From NCBI GenBank assembly GCA_963930775.1, contig OZ005696.1, positions 5,394,001 through 5,458,000 on the forward strand: a DNA stretch of 64,000 nt. Reading direction: 5' to 3'. The notes below the pieces were generated by a model. That model saw only the letters and a program-made list of their open reading frames with translations, was not told the DNA's origin and ran no database searches. The translations under genes and the position numbers were made by a program. Of the stretch, positions 34,831-45,949 are shown one piece after another. Position 1 is the stretch's first letter. Each line of letters starts with the position of its first letter. This DNA is from Cliona cf. orientalis (Eukaryota; Porifera; Demospongiae; Clionaida; Clionaidae).

Positions 34831-35285
34831 CACTGGCGTAAGAACCAGGGGGCTGGGGGGGAATTGCCCCCCCCCCCCCCAGTCATAAGGTTGGGGGGGC
34901 AGAGCCCCTCTGATTTTTAGACTGCTGTACAAGCCAGGGGATGGGGCTCACCCTCTGAGGTTTGCACTTTTCTTTTTCATCTGTTGCCACAATCAGGGTT
35001 GAGTTATTCATGATTGTGGTGTATCTTAGCCCCATGATGTGTAGATATCGATAATTGTCACATGTGAACACAGATCAGTACTCACTACTGATCTGTGTTC
35101 ACATGTGACAAGCTAAGAGTCCAGAATGTCCTCGAAAATGCACTAGAAAAGCTCTCAGGTCTAAAACTACAAAATTTTCCTGGGGGAGCATGCCCCCAGA
35201 CCCCCCTAGCTTTCGCGCGCGTAAAGCGAGTCTTCACCTGCTTACTTTCAGCCCCCCTGCTCAAAAACATCTTCCTACACCACTG
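34831..35285. mobile_element. G-tract MITE with 5-bp TSD and internal cruciform
   Basis: A 455-bp element with imperfect ends CACTGGCGTAAGAA and TTCCTACACCACTG, flanked by TACTG (34826-34830 and 35286-35290). It carries a long G/C-tract pair, and a perfect 26-bp-arm palindrome lies inside it. Confidence 0.75.
35055..35111. repeat. Perfect 26-bp inverted repeat, 5-bp loop
   Basis: Arms 35055-35080 and 35086-35111 are exact reverse complements around CTCAC. The arm begins TTGTCACATGTGAACACAGA. Confidence 0.95.
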
Positions 35286-35886
35286 TACTGGTATTTGTTT
35301 TAGCTATTACATAGACACCACCATGAAGGCTGAATCGTGTATTACCAGGGAGAACAACTGGGCTTTGAGGGAGGTGAGCTAGAGTGAGATAGAGCTTGTC
35401 ATCCATCAGTCAGTTCAGCAATGCGAGGAACGATGAAGAAAAAGAGGTAGATGTGCTGAGACAGCTATCCTTGCAGCGAAGGCATGATTGACTCTTCACT
35501 GAATCAGCTGAATGACAGCATGTAGGAATGAAGACTAGCTTGTAGAGAAATGAGTCTGCAAAAATGTACCGGTGTAGTACTGGCCAACTGTCGATAGAAG
35601 ACAGCCTTGATTTGATTGTAGGGTAGCATGGAAGCTAACTTTCGATCTCGACGTATCATGTAGCCTTCATAATTTCTTGAGTGTACCCTTGGTCAATAGC
35701 CAATCGAGACAAGACCGAATGCACCTCTATGACCTTCTTTTGGCCTAAGAATTGAATGGGTCGTGCTCAAACAGCATGTTGTAATTATTGTAGTAGCTTG
35801 AGCTTAAGTTGCACCATAGATTACGTAAGTCATTCATTACATGTATATCATTAAATATTTGGGGGAGAAAACAGTAAAAGTGAGTA

Positions 35887-36429
35887 CCGTATCCTCCCGA
35901 AAATAAGCCCCCCCTTTTTTTGCAATAGACATGACCTAGACTGGGGAGGGGGCTTATTTTCGAATATGCACTTTCCCTCGAATATAAGCCCCCCTTGGCC
36001 AGTGGTTTACTAGCTGTTGTGGCTAAGAGCGGCAGCGAGATGACCTGTCAAGTAGACGGCAACAGACGACGATCGGCGGTGGGGAAAGGACTTGTTGTTC
36101 CATGTGTGTACGTCTTCAGAGGAAAGCAAAAGCATCTTGACCGGCTCATAAGTGTCTTCGCCAAGCTAGAAGTGCCATCATAACAGAATGACTTCAAGAC
36201 AGGCCTTCTAAACGCCACCACCATAGCGATTCCTCTTTGTACTCGTAGTCAATTGAAGGGCGGGGTTACGTACGTACGTTTGCGCTGACATGCACGTGTA
36301 TATGCGTGTGCACTCTACTTGGTGGGAGGGGGGCTTATAATCGAGGCAAACATACCTGTGCAAGAACTTGACGGTCAAAGAGGGGAGGGGGCTTATTTTC
36401 GAAGGGGGCTTATTTTCGGGAGGATACGG
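35887..36429. mobile_element. TA-flanked MITE (CCGTATCCTCCCG ends)
   Basis: A 543-bp element with long inverted ends starting CCGTATCCTCCCGAAAATAA, flanked by TA at both sides. The GGGGGCTTATTTTCG unit is repeated near the right end. Related end fragments lie at 49735-49825 and 62170-62275. A 62-codon open frame inside (35995-36183) has no recognisable homology. Confidence 0.88.
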
Positions 36430-37153
36430 TATAATTATCATGGAGAAATCTTTCGCAGAATCCATTAAGGTTTGGGGTTGATAGTAGAAGATAAACCCAT
36501 TGAATTTTAAATTTGTGTAAGCATGCATGCATGCCCAAATTTTTCGTTGGTGGCTCTCAAACCACGAAATTAGTTAAAGCTTTCTGCCTCAAAGGTTTCC
36601 CACTATATAGTATGTCATAATTATGTGAGATCTGCAAAAAAATAAAATGCTACTAGATATCTAATTACAAGTAATTTTGAATGGCAACGTTTATATTCAC
36701 TTTACTAATATAACTGTACACATGTGTCGAGTCTGATATTGGGTGAGTGCCCATGGATACTTGACTCGCGAATCCCAGAATATTACGTTATTATTATTCT
36801 GAAACAGTATGTGGCTGACCAGCGTTAATTATTATTATTAAATAATTAACAATTTCACAAGATTTATTTCAATCTTTACAGTCAAAGTTACGTGTGTCAG
36901 TTGTAGTGTATTGACAGCGACTGTACTCACTGTCATCCTGTAGCAATGGAAGTATGTGGTTGCCAAATTTGTATCAGTTTCCTTGAATGTATGTATTTTT
37001 TGTCGCTGTTTGATTGTTAATTTTGTTGATATTGTAAACGAGAGTTTTGACACTTAAAATTTCGCTAACTACATGTATACCATAATGTACCTCCAAGTAT
37101 ATAGCGGGAAATTTTGGGGAGATTTTTATTTTGCCCATTTGGCAAATTCCATA

Positions 37154-37365
37154 CCGTAGGACGGGTTTTAATTGCGTAGTTTAATAAATGCGTCCTAGCC
37201 AAGTCAGGCCAAATTGCGAATCCAATAATTGCGATGGACGACCCCGTACCGTACAGTACTATACGTGCACGTTTATGTTTGCGAATCTATTAATTGCGAA
37301 ATGTAGAAAAACTCGCAATTCGCAAAAATTTTAATAGATACTCGCAATTAAAACCCAACATACGG
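37154..37365. mobile_element. Small MITE (CCGTAGGACGGG ends) in the 3' intron of copy 6
   Basis: A 212-bp element with inverted ends (CCGTAGGACGGGTTTTAATT and its diverged complement), preceded by TA and followed by TG. AATTGCGA-like units repeat inside. Confidence 0.75.
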
Positions 37366-37614
37366 TGTACATGTAGATCACTTCTGTGCTAATGTACATG
37401 TACACACATGTATGTACCAGTGTGGGCCAAAAATTAACACATATAATATACTTATAGAAAGATTATATTTGAATTCCTTATCTGCAGGACTAATAAATGT
37501 GATGAGTATTGCTAATAAAATGCAAGATCTAAATAGCGAAAGAAAGTTTGCATTCTAGGACGTTTCATAATTATATGTATCTTAATGTAGAGGGCGATGA
37601 CATGCATTTACCCA

Positions 37615-38345
37615 TAGATCATAGAGACTACATAACCGGGATTGGAAACAGCTCACATGAGCGATATATAGTTAATGCAAGCCATGGCGGGCACTCCGTG
37701 TGCCCTAGACTGAGGCAGCTGAATGAGGCTCTACTCGAGCCCGTGTTAGTGCTATAGCTAAATGGAGGCAATGAAAACAAGCTCTATGATGGAAGAATAC
37801 TACTCGCAACATTTTTTTGAAGAGTGTAACTACCTACGACAGGTACAATGTTGTTCACTAGAATTTCAGTCGTCTTCGTCCATACTTACCCCATAGAATG
37901 CTGTACAAAACCACTTTGAGACTATATCTCAATTGTATGACAGCAGCTACCAAAAATCAAAGCTCAAAGTCAAGATATGGTGCCTCTGCACTAGGATAAC
38001 CACTATTTGGATGATATACTGCTACCGCTGAGTCAGAAACACAAAAAATGACGCTATTTTGAAGTGAAGTTAGGACTAGAACACCTCAGATTCTGAACTA
38101 AGGAACTTCTCGTCACTACACACAGTCGGAAGAAGGCCTTGTCCACAAGGATAGCCAAGTTATAAGCTTCTAAGTGTTTCTGTTTAGTAGCTATTAGCAA
38201 AAGTATTAGAAAAATGTGTGATTTTTGGCCATTGTTTGCAAATTTTGTGTTTTTTTAGTGTGACACGGATTATCCCAATTGACTGTATTGCTCATGTGAG
38301 CTGTTTCCAATCCTGGTTATGTAGTCTATATGATCTATGATTTAC
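37615..38345. mobile_element. Element with about 45-bp inverted repeats in the 3' intron of copy 6
   Basis: The segment at 37617-37660 (landmark ACTACATAACCGGGATTGGA) recurs inverted at 38290-38341 (TCCAATCCTGGTTATGTAGT). Flanking TTGCATTCTA motifs appear on both sides. About 730 bp, no coding capacity recognised, class unknown. Confidence 0.65.
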
Positions 38346-39013
38346 CAGAAAACGGAATTATTTTTAGCTTGCATTCTATTACCTTAGGTTTACGATTATT
38401 TCTGGGTACAAATTTTAGCGGTACAATTTTAGTGAAAATTGGGCAAATTGCTAATTTTGCTAAATTTAGTACCCGCAAACAAAAGTACCCTTAAGGTAGA
38501 ATAAACACTGTAAAGTAAGTATTGCTTGTAACAATAGCAATGCAGTCATAATCCATTGTACAGAGAGTGTATCCAGAGACCTGCAGTTAGTACATCATAT
38601 CCACTATGCATAATATCATTCTACAGCTGAGCTTACTTCATCATTTAGAGCACAGTGAAATGTTGCCTGGCTCGGTTGTTGTCCTACATTGGCAGTTGAT
38701 GTTGAAGTAGATTGATTCCACTTGAATTGTATTGTGTCCACTGTTTGGTTTTTGGGTTGTTTGCAATAATTTTTTTTTTCAATATCAACCGATATGTTAG
38801 TAGTGTTACTATAGCAACCATGACCCCCACTAACATTGCAGAACAGCAAAGTACAATAGCTGTAGTTTCTCCACTGCTCAATGATCTGACGGCTAAATAC
38901 ACAGTTTGATGAGATGATAAAGCAAATGAGATGCTACGAGATATATACCTTTGCTGTGCATATCCATGGTTATATATACTGGATTTAGTTAAAAAGTGGT
39001 TCCTGTTCATATA

Positions 39014-39524
39014 CCGTAAAGTCTGGTTAATAAGCGCATGTGCTTATCACTCTCGGTGGTAAGGAAATATGTACCTATTAGATGATGTACGCTTAATAGA
39101 GAGTGACGTTTTGGCCCCGCCCATTGCCAGCACGTTCGAGCGCTCAATCACAAAGCTAGCAAGTTATGAACACAACGATTCTTGGAATAAGCTCTGTAAT
39201 AGTTCATAGGAGTATGATCGGAAGCCATCACTGGAAGAAAACCGTGGAAAAATAGCTGACCTCTTTGGTAAAATTCGCTTCGAAGTCAAGGTCAAAGGTG
39301 TCTCAGTGGAACATCGCAGTTTTGAGTATAGCTGATCTTGTGTAGCTGGCAATCTGAAATAGGTTGGTAAATTCCATGTAGAGCATGGAACACTCTTGAT
39401 CGAACAGTGTCATCTTTATTGGTTGCATGCGCTTATTAGATGATACTTAACAATAGGAAGGAACCACGAGCGTATTAAAAAATATGCGCTTAATAAATGT
39501 GTGCTTATTAACCAGACTTTACGG
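39014..39524. mobile_element. TA-flanked MITE (CCGTAAAGTCTGG ends) inside exon 4 of copy 6
   Basis: A 511-bp element with about 28-bp inverted ends starting CCGTAAAGTCTGGTTAATAA. TA precedes (39012-39013) and follows (39525-39526) it. Copy 8 shows the empty site at the same place (CATATAGACTCTGAAG near 60697-60712), which proves the insertion and its TA target. Confidence 0.92.
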
Positions 39525-40453
39525 TAGACTCTGAAGTTGTTAGATAAAATTAATGCAGTATTCCCACATGAATTACAACTTTACCAGTGGAGGGAGCTAT
39601 AATTGTGGTAACTATTGTTGCATGGCACTGCTCAATTACAAAGTTCCCAATTTCGTTAGTTGTTGCACCATTGTCATCAACACATGTGATTCTTTTCCCA
39701 ATCATATCTGTACTGACAGTTACATGTAGCTGTGAAGTATAACAGGGCTCTGAGTCATTAATGGGCAGACTGTGTCCACGTACTCTCCCACTGTTACATG
39801 TTCCACTGGCACCAGTGTTTATTGAAACGACCATGTATAAGAGGTATTTGATTAGAAAAGTCACTACAGTTCAGAAGGTCTCCCTGAAACACAGTGGCTC
39901 CTGATCCTCCTGCTGTGCTGCACTCAAATGTCAATGTGTCTCCTAAACAGGCCTCTATTGTCCAATTTAATGAATCAAAATTCGAAATACATTCTAAGAA
40001 ACAAATTACAATAAGAACAGTCAACTTTTTATTGATCTTCTTATTGTGCTAAGCACAATTCCCCCCAATCACTTCAACCTTTCCCCTTGGCTCTTTTGAC
40101 AACCTGGAGAATTAACAACAAGGGCTAGGGACAAAAGTGAAATGGAAGTACAATGTGTAATAATAAGCAAACATGGAGTCCAAAGTCTCTTACATATTAC
40201 TGGGACCCAAAGTCCAAGACTGTAGCATCCCAAGTGAAGTGAGTTTCCTACAAAGGGCCTGAGCTAGTTTCTTGAAGACGGTAAACCATTGGACGAGGCT
40301 TTAATAACTGATGTGGAATATAACCTTGACATTTGGCCTGGGTACTAGGCTTAACCTACATGTATGGTTTCACTATGCATCTTAGCAGCCCAAAGTTCAG
40401 TGTTTATGCTAATAAAACACAAGATCTAATTAGCACAAGAAAATTCACGTCTA

Positions 40454-40796
40454 CCACATTTATTCAAATATTAGCCCTGGCTACTATTAATTTCAGCCTT
40501 GCTGGAGTGCGGCTATTAATCGAGGGCGGCTTTTATTGATTTGGAGCGACACCTCTTGGTGACAATGCATTGACACAATAGACTCGGACTGATTTTCGAA
40601 TATTCAAGATAGATGATTGATAAATATGCAGCAGAACCAAGCCAAGAACCTTTTCTTCCATGTTTTTGCCTCAAACTAGCAATCGTTCTGATTTGTGATC
40701 GTGGCCACGCCCACTTAATTGTGTTCGCGCATGCATGCGGCTACTATTCGAGGGCGGCTACTAATCGGGGTGCGGCTTCTATTCGAATAAATACGG
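40454..40796. mobile_element. TA-flanked MITE (CGAATAAATACGG end) in intron 2 of copy 6
   Basis: A 343-bp element between TA repeats (40452-40453 and 40797-40798). The ends are CCACATTTATTCAAATATTA and, inverted, ATTCGAATAAATACGG. GGGCGGCTACTA units repeat inside. Confidence 0.75.
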
Positions 40797-41209
40797 TATT
40801 TGTATCTTAATGTAGAGTATGACGACCTTTACAAGAAAATCACGCAAAAGTTAAAAATTAATCGTAATCCTTTTTTTAGCTTGCATTCTATTAGCATAAA
40901 CACAGTATGTTGTGTCTTACCTGCTGATGCACAACCAAGACAGACAGCCACCATGTTCTGAATGTTTCAATATTACATGTATTAGCAGCACTGCATACAG
41001 TGTTGTTATCTCCCATGCATTATACTCACCATTAATATCTTAGTTGTTGACATAATACATATGTACACATATAATGGCAGGCTACTACTAGCCTATAGTA
41101 TACTGCAAAATATTCAACTTTGTCCCTCAGGGGAGAATTCTAACAGGGACTCTAATAGTATTACGAGCTTTTGTACTTGAATATGCACCTGGAGTGAAAT
41201 TTGAGAAAC

Positions 41210-41235
41210 CCACATTGACGGCAGTTTCAGTTTGT
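41210..41235 (-). promoter_or_regulatory. ISRE-like promoter block of copy 6
   Basis: ACAAACTGAAACTG (41235-41222) lies upstream of the decayed copy. The TTTAAA box is changed. Confidence 0.4.
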
Positions 41236-41961
41236 ACTATACATAATTATATGTATGCAACCGGAAGATTGTGCTATCACAGAAGTATAGGATACTTAAT
41301 GTTTATGTAATCGATAACGTCTACAGTATACTGTTACATGTATGTATGTGTATGGTTGCAAGATTACCTCCTCTGATAGATAATTCTCCCAACTGGAAAC
41401 AATAATTGGGGCTCGCTCAGGCTCTCCCCACATAAATGGTACCCCGTGATGGTACAGGACGACGGTCACGCAGATATATGCCCAATATAGCTGTATGGAC
41501 ATAGCATGAAATATTCTATGTGCATACGTGCTCTAACTATAGACAACATAATTGTATTACACAGCATGCTCAGCTAAGATGGAGTTAAGTAAACACATAC
41601 CCAGCTGATCACTGTCTGCTGGGTCTAGTTGAAGGCATGTGCATTACTAACATCCTGACAAGGATGGGCAGCCGTCATGTCTGACCAGGAGATGTTAGGG
41701 CGGCCATGGAGACGTCATGATCAGATTTGGGCCAATGGCCAACCATTATAATCATACCTATAGATGTGATCCGACATTTATCAGATCATCAGCAAAGCAT
41801 TGTAGTCCACACTGACAAGGAACTCTATTTTGTACATATAAATGAGTCATGTAGTGGGTACACACACAGACAAACAGACAGACACACAGAACGTAACCCT
41901 CACGCATGTACCAAGGATATTAACAAATCACTGGCCTAGTTCCTTGTAGTCAGAATTATAC

Positions 41962-44151
41962 TTATATCAGTTGTAGGTGTACTCTAGATTCCATGCTGTG
42001 TGGTGCATGTTGACCTCCAGGGTATTGAAGATGACTGTACTCACTGTCACCCTGTAGCAAAGGAAAGGTTAATGTTGGTTGCCAGATTTACATGTAAATT
42101 GTACATGTATGTATTGTTTGTCATTGATTGTTATGTTTGTGCAAACAAGACTTTTAATACTAAATATTCCCAGTCTATATTATTTACCGATCAGTGTCTA
42201 TATGTACTACACATGTGCCATATTTTTATAAGGTTAATGTAGCTGCTTCCATGCAAATGTATGTACCCATGCGGCCAAAAATTAGAAGCAGGTCACTGTA
42301 CATTTGAATGTCTATGGGTGCCTATCAGGGTTTCACCTAGCAACTAATATTTGGGGTGGAAGCACAATAAATAACTGGGTGTATTTAGCATGCCAAGTTC
42401 CTTGGAACGTATTTTTAGGAGAATTTTTAAAATTCCTCTAGGAATTTTTGATCAAAAACAAATGCTATAGTGGTTTGATTTGGTCACTTATAGTGATAAT
42501 ATTATGATGCTTAATTTAATTAAAATTAAATTCTTTGGGGGGGAGGGAGGTAGGAAGTTTGGGGTGGAAGCTTCCCTCCTGTCCCCCCAACTGGATGAAA
42601 TGCTGCCTATCTGGGAGACTCTGTACTTTCATGTTTACATTATGATGAATAAACTAAGTATAGCTTGGACATACTGTTACCGTAGTCACAGCAATGCATT
42701 CATAGTCTGTTGTACAGAGAGTGTAGCCAGAGACCTGCAGTTTGTACAGCATATCCACTGTGCACAATATCATTTTACAGCTGAGCTTACTTCATCATTT
42801 AGAGCACAGTGAAAGGTTGCCTGGCTCTGTTGTCCTACATTGGCAGTTGACGTTGAAGTAGATTCCTCTTGAATGATATTGTGTCCACTGTTAGGTGTTT
42901 GGATAATTTGCAACTGTTTTTTCTTCAGCATCAACCCACGTATTAGTATTATTATTATAGTGATCATGATCCCCACTATAACAGCAGAACAGCAAAGTAC
43001 AATAGCTGCAGCTTCTCCACTGCTCAAAGCTAAAATTAATAACAATCAGAGTCATGAGATGATAAAGCTTAATTGTTATGCTGTAAGTTATAGATGTACC
43101 TTTGCTATAATATATGTACATGGGTGTACTGTTGTTTTTGTAAATAGTGGTTGCTGTTGATATAGACTCTGAAGTTATTAAATGAGATTAATATACCATT
43201 TTGCATATTTATTCCCACATGGATTACAAATTTACCAGTGGAGAGAGCTATTGTGGTAACGGTTGTTACATGACACTGCTCAATTGAGTAGTTCCCAATT
43301 GGCTCTGCCGTCGTGCCGTTATCATAGGTGCATGTAATACTTTTCCCAATCATATCTGGACTGACCGTTACATATAGCCGTGAAGTGTAACATTGTTCTG
43401 AATCATTAGTTGCCAGACTATGTCCATGTACACTCCCATCATTACATATCCCACTAGCAGACGTATTGAAACGACTATGTAAAAGAGCTATTTCATTTGA
43501 TGAACTCGTGCAATTCAGAAGGTCTCCCTGAAACACGGTGGATCCCCCTCTTTTTGCTATCCTGCACTCAAATATCAAATTATCTCCTGAACAGGCCTCT
43601 GTTGTTTCATTTAATGGCTTGAAACGTGAAGTACAGTCTAAAAAAAAACAATTACAGTAAGAATTAATGGTCTATTTTTTATTGGCCCTATAGCAGAGAT
43701 TTTCTAAGCATGATTATACCTCCAAGCACTTCAACTTTATCCCATGGCTGTTTTCAAACCCAGAATTTTTTAATTGAAAACATAGGTTTGGGCTGGGGAC
43801 AAGGCTAATAATCCAAGGCTGTAGCATCACAAGTTAAGCAAGGGTAGTCTGAGTGTCATTTAAAAGAATGTAGGCCATTGGACAAGGTCCCATTTATACA
43901 GAATATGGCGCCGTAACCATAAAATTTGGCCTGGGCGTACTAGCCTCTTAGCCTATACTATTGTATTGTGTATCTTGGCAGCCCAATGACCAGATGTATG
44001 TTACTGCTTACCTGCTGATGCACAACTAAGAGAGATAGCCACCATGACCTGAATGTTCCAATAGTACAATAATTATTATCATATCTGAGTATTATTAACT
44101 ACTATACTTCCCATGCATAAAACTCACTATCAGTATCTTCATTAATGACAT
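41962..44151 (-). CDS. Ig-like single-pass receptor with ITIM-like tail, array copy 7, intact
   Basis: Exons 44151-44128, 44048-44012, 43637-43236, 43168-43100, 43029-42791, 42734-42681 and 42051-41962 join in the family phases to about 304 residues. The signal peptide is MSLMKILI plus VMVAISLSCASA. The ectodomain keeps the eight cysteines but is among the most diverged (EACSGDNLIFECRIAKRGGS). The stalk is shorter (69 bases). The helix (IVLCCSAVIVGIMITIIIIL) is followed by a cytoplasmic STSTSTANVGQQ segment. The tail has VSGYTLCTTDYECIAVTT and GDSEYSHLQYPGG. The exon 6 donor is GTAACA instead of GTAAGT. Intron 6 contains a G-tract MITE. A Copia element lies about 375 bp upstream of the first exon, beyond the promoter block. 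Confidence 0.8.
42326..42605. mobile_element. G-tract MITE (CAGGGTTTCA end), reverse copy of 4879-5131
   Basis: A 280-bp element flanked by CCTAT (42321-42325 and 42606-42610). The interior is the reverse complement of the VAMP-intron copy (shared AGCATGCCAAGTTCCTTGGA, reversed there). The right end has drifted to ATGCTG. Confidence 0.8.
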
Positions 44152-44259
44152 AATGGTAATCACAGGCTATTACTAGCGTCTAGTACACTGCAAGATTCTA
44201 ACTGGCAATTTAATAGTATTGTGAGATTTTATACTTGCATGTGCTCCTGGAGTGAAGCT

Positions 44260-44294
44260 TGAAAAAACATACACTAATGGCAGTTTCAGTTCAC
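44260..44294 (-). promoter_or_regulatory. ISRE-like promoter block of copy 7
   Basis: GTGAACTGAAACTG (44294-44281), then CTTCACTCCAGG, about 130 bp upstream of the ATG. Confidence 0.5.
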
Positions 44295-44525
44295 AACAAT
44301 AATATTTTGCAACCTAAAGATTGTGTTATCTTTAACTGTGTAATGTTTATAATATAGTCTATATTGCATCTATGATATCAGGTACTGGGCATATTCGTAC
44401 ACACTGTAGATACGGTTATAATAAGAGTCCCTCTCCTATTGCATAGTTCTTCCATCTTTATGCAATAATATAATTTTTGTAGTAAATTTCCATGACTTGT
44501 ATATAGCTTCATGCAAGGACAGACC

Positions 44526-44923
44526 TATTGAAAGGTCCACTTTTGACGTAATGTCAACTTAATTGGTTGTGCAATCATTCTTAATAATTATTGTTGAGTT
44601 GTGCAATACTTTAATATTATCTAGTGTTGAGTTGTGCAATACTCTAATCTGTGAATGTGTAGTGTTATCTCTGTGAACCTGTCTGCTTTGTGTGAACCTG
44701 TCTGTGCGTGTTTTTGCAGATTTTCTTCTAGAATATTCTCTAAAAACCAGTTTGACCAGTTCTATTCTATATAAGTAAGTCAGTTGTGTTTCATTTTTAC
44801 TGCTGACAGTGTTTAAGTTGTCAATTATATAGTGTTTTATTGAGAGAAGTTGAAGCTTGTGTTGTGGCGAGATCTAACGCTGCGCAGGCTAGATACAGAT
44901 TCTAGTTGTTAGAATTTTCAACA
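44526..44923 (+). repeat. Copia 5' LTR
   Basis: A 398-bp direct repeat partner of 49281-49679, starting TATTGAAAGG and ending TTTTCAACA. Confidence 0.95.
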
Positions 44924-44938
44924 GGTTATGGGCCCAGG
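44924..44938 (+). promoter_or_regulatory. Copia primer-binding site, half-tRNA-iMet type
   Basis: GGTTATGGGCCCAG directly abuts the 5' LTR. This is complementary to the anticodon arm of initiator tRNA-Met (CTGGGCCCATAACC) rather than to a tRNA 3' end. The same unusual priming is known for Drosophila copia. Confidence 0.85.
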
Positions 44939-45620
44939 AACGCTGAGGTCTTAGAGTTAGCAGTACAAGTCAAAGTTTAGTCTCTATTTTAGACTACTAG
45001 CTAACTAGTAGGTCGGATGGCAGACGCAAAAACTGTTACGATTGTTCCTTTGAAGGGATCGAATTATCCAACTTGGAAAATTCAATGTCGAATGGCCCTC
45101 ATGAAGGAGGGTCTGTGGGGCATTGTTAATGAAACGGAAGAGGCCCCTAATGCTGAAACACAAGCCGATCAGTACGCAAAGTTCATTGCAAGGAGAGATC
45201 GAGCATTAGCTGTGATTGTTTTGTCGATCGAACCGTCGTTGCTGTATTTGATTGGAGAACCGAAGAACCCCATCACTGTTTGGAAGAAGCTAGGAGATCA
45301 TTTTCAGAAAAAGACGTGGGCTAACAAACTCGAGCTTCGACGCAAGTTGCATTCTCTACGATTGAAGGAGGGAGAGTCTGTTCAAGAGCATATCAAATCT
45401 TTAACGGAAGTGTTTGAAGCTCTTTCTGTAGTCGGTGATCCTGTGTCGGAGGAGGATCGCGTTGTGCAGTTGCTGGCCAGTTTACCCGATTCTTTTAACA
45501 TGCTGGTTACTGCCCTGGAAGCGAACGCAGTTGTACCAGATATGGATGTTGTTACGGAACGAATATTACACGAGGAGCGAAAAATGAAAAATCGAGATGA
45601 CAGTGGGAACGGCGAAGTAC

Positions 45621-45933
45621 CAGGGTTTCTTTCAGGGGGGGGGGGCGGGGGGGGGGGGGCATTCGCCCCCCCTTGGAACCACTTTGCCCCCCCTTGGCAT
45701 TCTCACATTGTCAATTACAAATACTGTGACAGACAAATAGGCAATGGCACAGTTAATTTTGGCTGTCAGATTGCACCAGAAACGGTCTGAGAGGACCTAA
45801 ATTCCAAAACTTTTCTGGGGGAGGACCCCCAGACCCCCCTTTATGGCGTGTTCTTTGATTGTACTTTGCCCCCCCAAATTTCACCAAACCCTGGTTTCGT
45901 CCCCTCTTGGGAAATTTTCTGAAAGAAACCCTG
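45621..45933. mobile_element. G-tract MITE nested in the Copia element
   Basis: A 313-bp element with perfect 15-bp ends (CAGGGTTTCTTTCAG / CTGAAAGAAACCCTG), flanked by AGTAC (45616-45620 and 45934-45938). G and C homopolymer tracts lie inside. Because its host Copia is itself young, this MITE family moved very recently. Confidence 0.92.
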
Positions 45934-45949
45934 AGTACAGACAAAAGCA

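Larger units (their letters stand above)
36890..41053 (-). pseudogene. Ig-like receptor copy 6, decayed
   Basis: All exons are traceable: 41053-41030, 40957-40921, 39993-39585, exon 4 split around a MITE (39540-39525 and 39013-38950), 38892-38637, 38580-about 38527, and a shortened exon 7 from 36936. Exons 3 and 5 each contain a frameshift relative to the intact copies. Exon 4 is interrupted by a 511-bp MITE. The exon 6 donor GT is lost. Exon 7 has an internal deletion that turns SEYSRL into SEYSRC. With five lesions this is a dead copy. It is swollen to about 4 kb by at least four repeat insertions. Confidence 0.78.

Noticed and set aside
35995-36183. 62-codon open stretch inside the CCGTATCCTCCCG MITE
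   Set aside because: No homology, no conserved context and full containment in a non-autonomous element.
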